A stretch of 6,674 nt of DNA from Pseudomonadota bacterium (GTDB taxonomy: Bacteria; Pseudomonadota; Gammaproteobacteria; Burkholderiales; Burkholderiaceae_C), in contig JAJZHS010000141.1 in NCBI GenBank assembly GCA_021798395.1, positions 1 through 6,674 on the forward strand, given 5' to 3'. The notes beneath the pieces were generated by a model, which was not told the DNA's origin, did no database searches, and saw only the letters and a list, made by a program, of their open reading frames with translations. The position numbers and the translations under genes were made by a program. Numbering within the stretch: position 1 is the stretch's first letter; each line of letters begins with the position of its first letter. Below, piece by piece: positions 5,531 to 6,674 of the stretch.

Positions 5531-6674
5531 GCACCGACCGCTCCGCAGGCGTTCCCGGCGGCGGCCCGCAGCCCGCCGCGGGCGAACCGCCGCGGCCGCT
5601 GGCCGGCGTGCGGGTGCTCGACCTGTCGCGGGTGCTGGCCGGGCCGTGGGCCGGCCAGATGCTGGCCGACTACGGCGCCGACGTGCTCAAGGTCGAGCGC
5701 CCGGGAAGCGGCGACGACACCCGCAGTTGGGGCCCGCCGTGGTGGGGCGAGGCCGACGCGCGCGTGGCCGCGTACTACCTGTGCGCCAACCGCGGCAAGC
5801 GCTCGGTGGCGATCGACATCGCCGCGCAGCCCGAGCGGGTGCGCGCGCTGGCCGCCGGCGCCGACGTGCTGATCGAGAACTACAAGGTCGGCCAGCTGAC
5901 CAGGTACGGACTCGACGCGGCCAGCCTGTGCGCGCTGAACCCGCGGCTGGTCTACTGCTCGGTGACCGGCTACGGCCAGACCGGACCGCTGGCGCACAAG
6001 GCCGGCTACGACTTCGCCATCCAGGCCGAGGGCGGGCTGATGAGCCTGACCGGCGAGCCCGACGGCCAGCCGCAGAAGGTCGGCGTCGCGGTCACCGACC
6101 TGATGACCGGAGTGTGGGCGTGCAGCGCCATCCTGGCCGCCCTGCACGAGCGCGGGCGCAGCGGCCGCGGCCGCGTCATCGACATGGCGCTGTTCGACGT
6201 GCAGGTGGCGATGCTGGCCAACCAGGGCGCCAACCAGCTGGTCGGCGGAGTCACGCCGCGGCGCCTGGGCAACGCGCACCCGAACATCGTGCCGTACCAG
6301 GTTTTCGCGACCCGCGACGGCCACATGGTGCTGGCGGTCGGCAACGACGGCCAGTTCGCGCGCCTGTGCGCCGTCGCCGGCCGCGCGGAGGTGGCGCTGG
6401 AGGCGCGCTTCGCGACCAACCCGGCGCGCGTCGCGCACCGCGCCGAACTGGTCGGACAGATCGCGCAGTGGCTGCTCGCGCGCGACACCGCGGACTGGAT
6501 CGACGCCCTCGACGCCGCCGGCGTGCCGTGCGCGCCGATCCTCGACGTGGCCGCGGTGATGGCGCACCCGCAAGTCGCCGCGCGCGGCCTGCGCGTGGCC
6601 GGCGAGCCGCCGATGGTCGCCAGCCCGGTTCTGTTCGACGGCCTGCGCGCGTGCGCGCCGACGCCGCCGCCGGC
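5527..6674 (+). CDS. gcdG: Class III (CaiB/BaiF) CoA-transferase, probable succinyl-CoA:glutarate CoA-transferase, 3' end cut
   Basis: An open frame of 382 codons plus two bases runs off the right edge; members are usually about 380-410 residues, so little is missing. It starts at a GTG whose last bases overlap the gcdH stop (GTGA, 5527-5530), a sign of translational coupling; no strong ribosome site precedes it. Family motifs appear in order: GVRVLDLSRVLAGPWAGQML (27-46), YGADVLKVERPGSGDDTR (49-66), NRGKRSVAIDI (88-98), DVLIENYKVGQLTRYGLD (113-130), YCSVTGYGQTGP (143-154), YDFAIQAEGGLMSLTGEPDG (161-180), and the catalytic aspartate D191 in AVTDLMTGV, equivalent to Asp169 of formyl-CoA transferase. 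The glycine loop GNDGQF is at 272-277 and GVPCAPILDV at 332-341. Next to gcdH, the likely reaction is transfer of CoA from succinyl-CoA to glutarate, as for human SUGCT and Pseudomonas GcdG. The substrate is inferred from context. The first 23 or so residues are a Gly/Pro/Ala-rich extension. Confidence 0.9.
   Translation, partial: MSTDRSAGVPGGGPQPAAGEPPRPLAGVRVLDLSRVLAGPWAGQMLADYGADVLKVERPGSGDDTRSWGPPWWGEADARVAAYYLCANRGKRSVAIDIAAQPERVRALAAGADVLIENYKVGQLTRYGLDAASLCALNPRLVYCSVTGYGQTGPLAHKAGYDFAIQAEGGLMSLTGEPDGQPQKVGVAVTDLMTGVWACSAILAALHERGRSGRGRVIDMALFDVQVAMLANQGANQLVGGVTPRRLGNAHPNIVPYQVFATRDGHMVLAVGNDGQFARLCAVAGRAEVALEARFATNPARVAHRAELVGQIAQWLLARDTADWIDALDAAGVPCAPILDVAAVMAHPQVAARGLRVAGEPPMVASPVLFDGLRACAPTPPP

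Noticed and set aside
5458..6573. A 371-codon minus-strand open frame opposite the CoA-transferase
   Set aside because: The plus frame shows the complete ordered CaiB/BaiF motifs. The minus product is Arg/His/Ala-rich low-complexity sequence.

Overview
The window is a very GC-rich (roughly 70% by eye), densely coding piece of bacterial chromosome. Every gene has close family relatives in proteobacteria. The glutaryl-CoA dehydrogenase and CoA-transferase sequences look most like those of Burkholderiales (Betaproteobacteria), but this is recollection, not a search. I see no mobile element, CRISPR array, RNA gene or sign of recent transfer.

Layout. Two divergent arms start from a 112-bp intergenic region at 4237-4348. 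The minus-strand arm reads leftwards: a LysR-type regulator (4236-3346), a 181-bp gap with operator-like direct repeats, an APC-family amino-acid permease (3164-1761), a GabT/DavT-type omega-aminotransferase (1735-446) and the N-terminal 124 codons of a MocR-type (GntR plus aminotransferase-like) regulator that runs off the left edge (372 to <1). The plus-strand arm holds glutaryl-CoA dehydrogenase gcdH (4349-5530) and, overlapping its stop codon, a class III (CaiB/BaiF) CoA-transferase that runs off the right edge (5527 to >6674).

How the genes fit together. The set matches the lower part of lysine catabolism through 5-aminovalerate and glutarate. The permease would import an amino acid. The aminotransferase would turn 5-aminovalerate or GABA into its semialdehyde. 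A semialdehyde dehydrogenase, not in this window, would give glutarate. The CoA-transferase would activate glutarate to glutaryl-CoA, and GcdH would oxidise and decarboxylate it to crotonyl-CoA. The LysR-type regulator next to gcdH corresponds in position to GcdR, the glutarate-responsive activator of gcdHG in Pseudomonas. The MocR protein is a plausible second regulator for the permease-aminotransferase arm.

This is mostly an ordinary catabolic locus. The points worth a second look are the regulatory DNA (a 14/16 direct repeat with a 22-bp period upstream of the permease, and LysR-type motifs in the divergent promoter), the unusual tandem position of the MocR gene, and the unresolved GABA versus 5-aminovalerate substrate of the transport and transamination arm. 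I found no evidence of a previously undescribed system.
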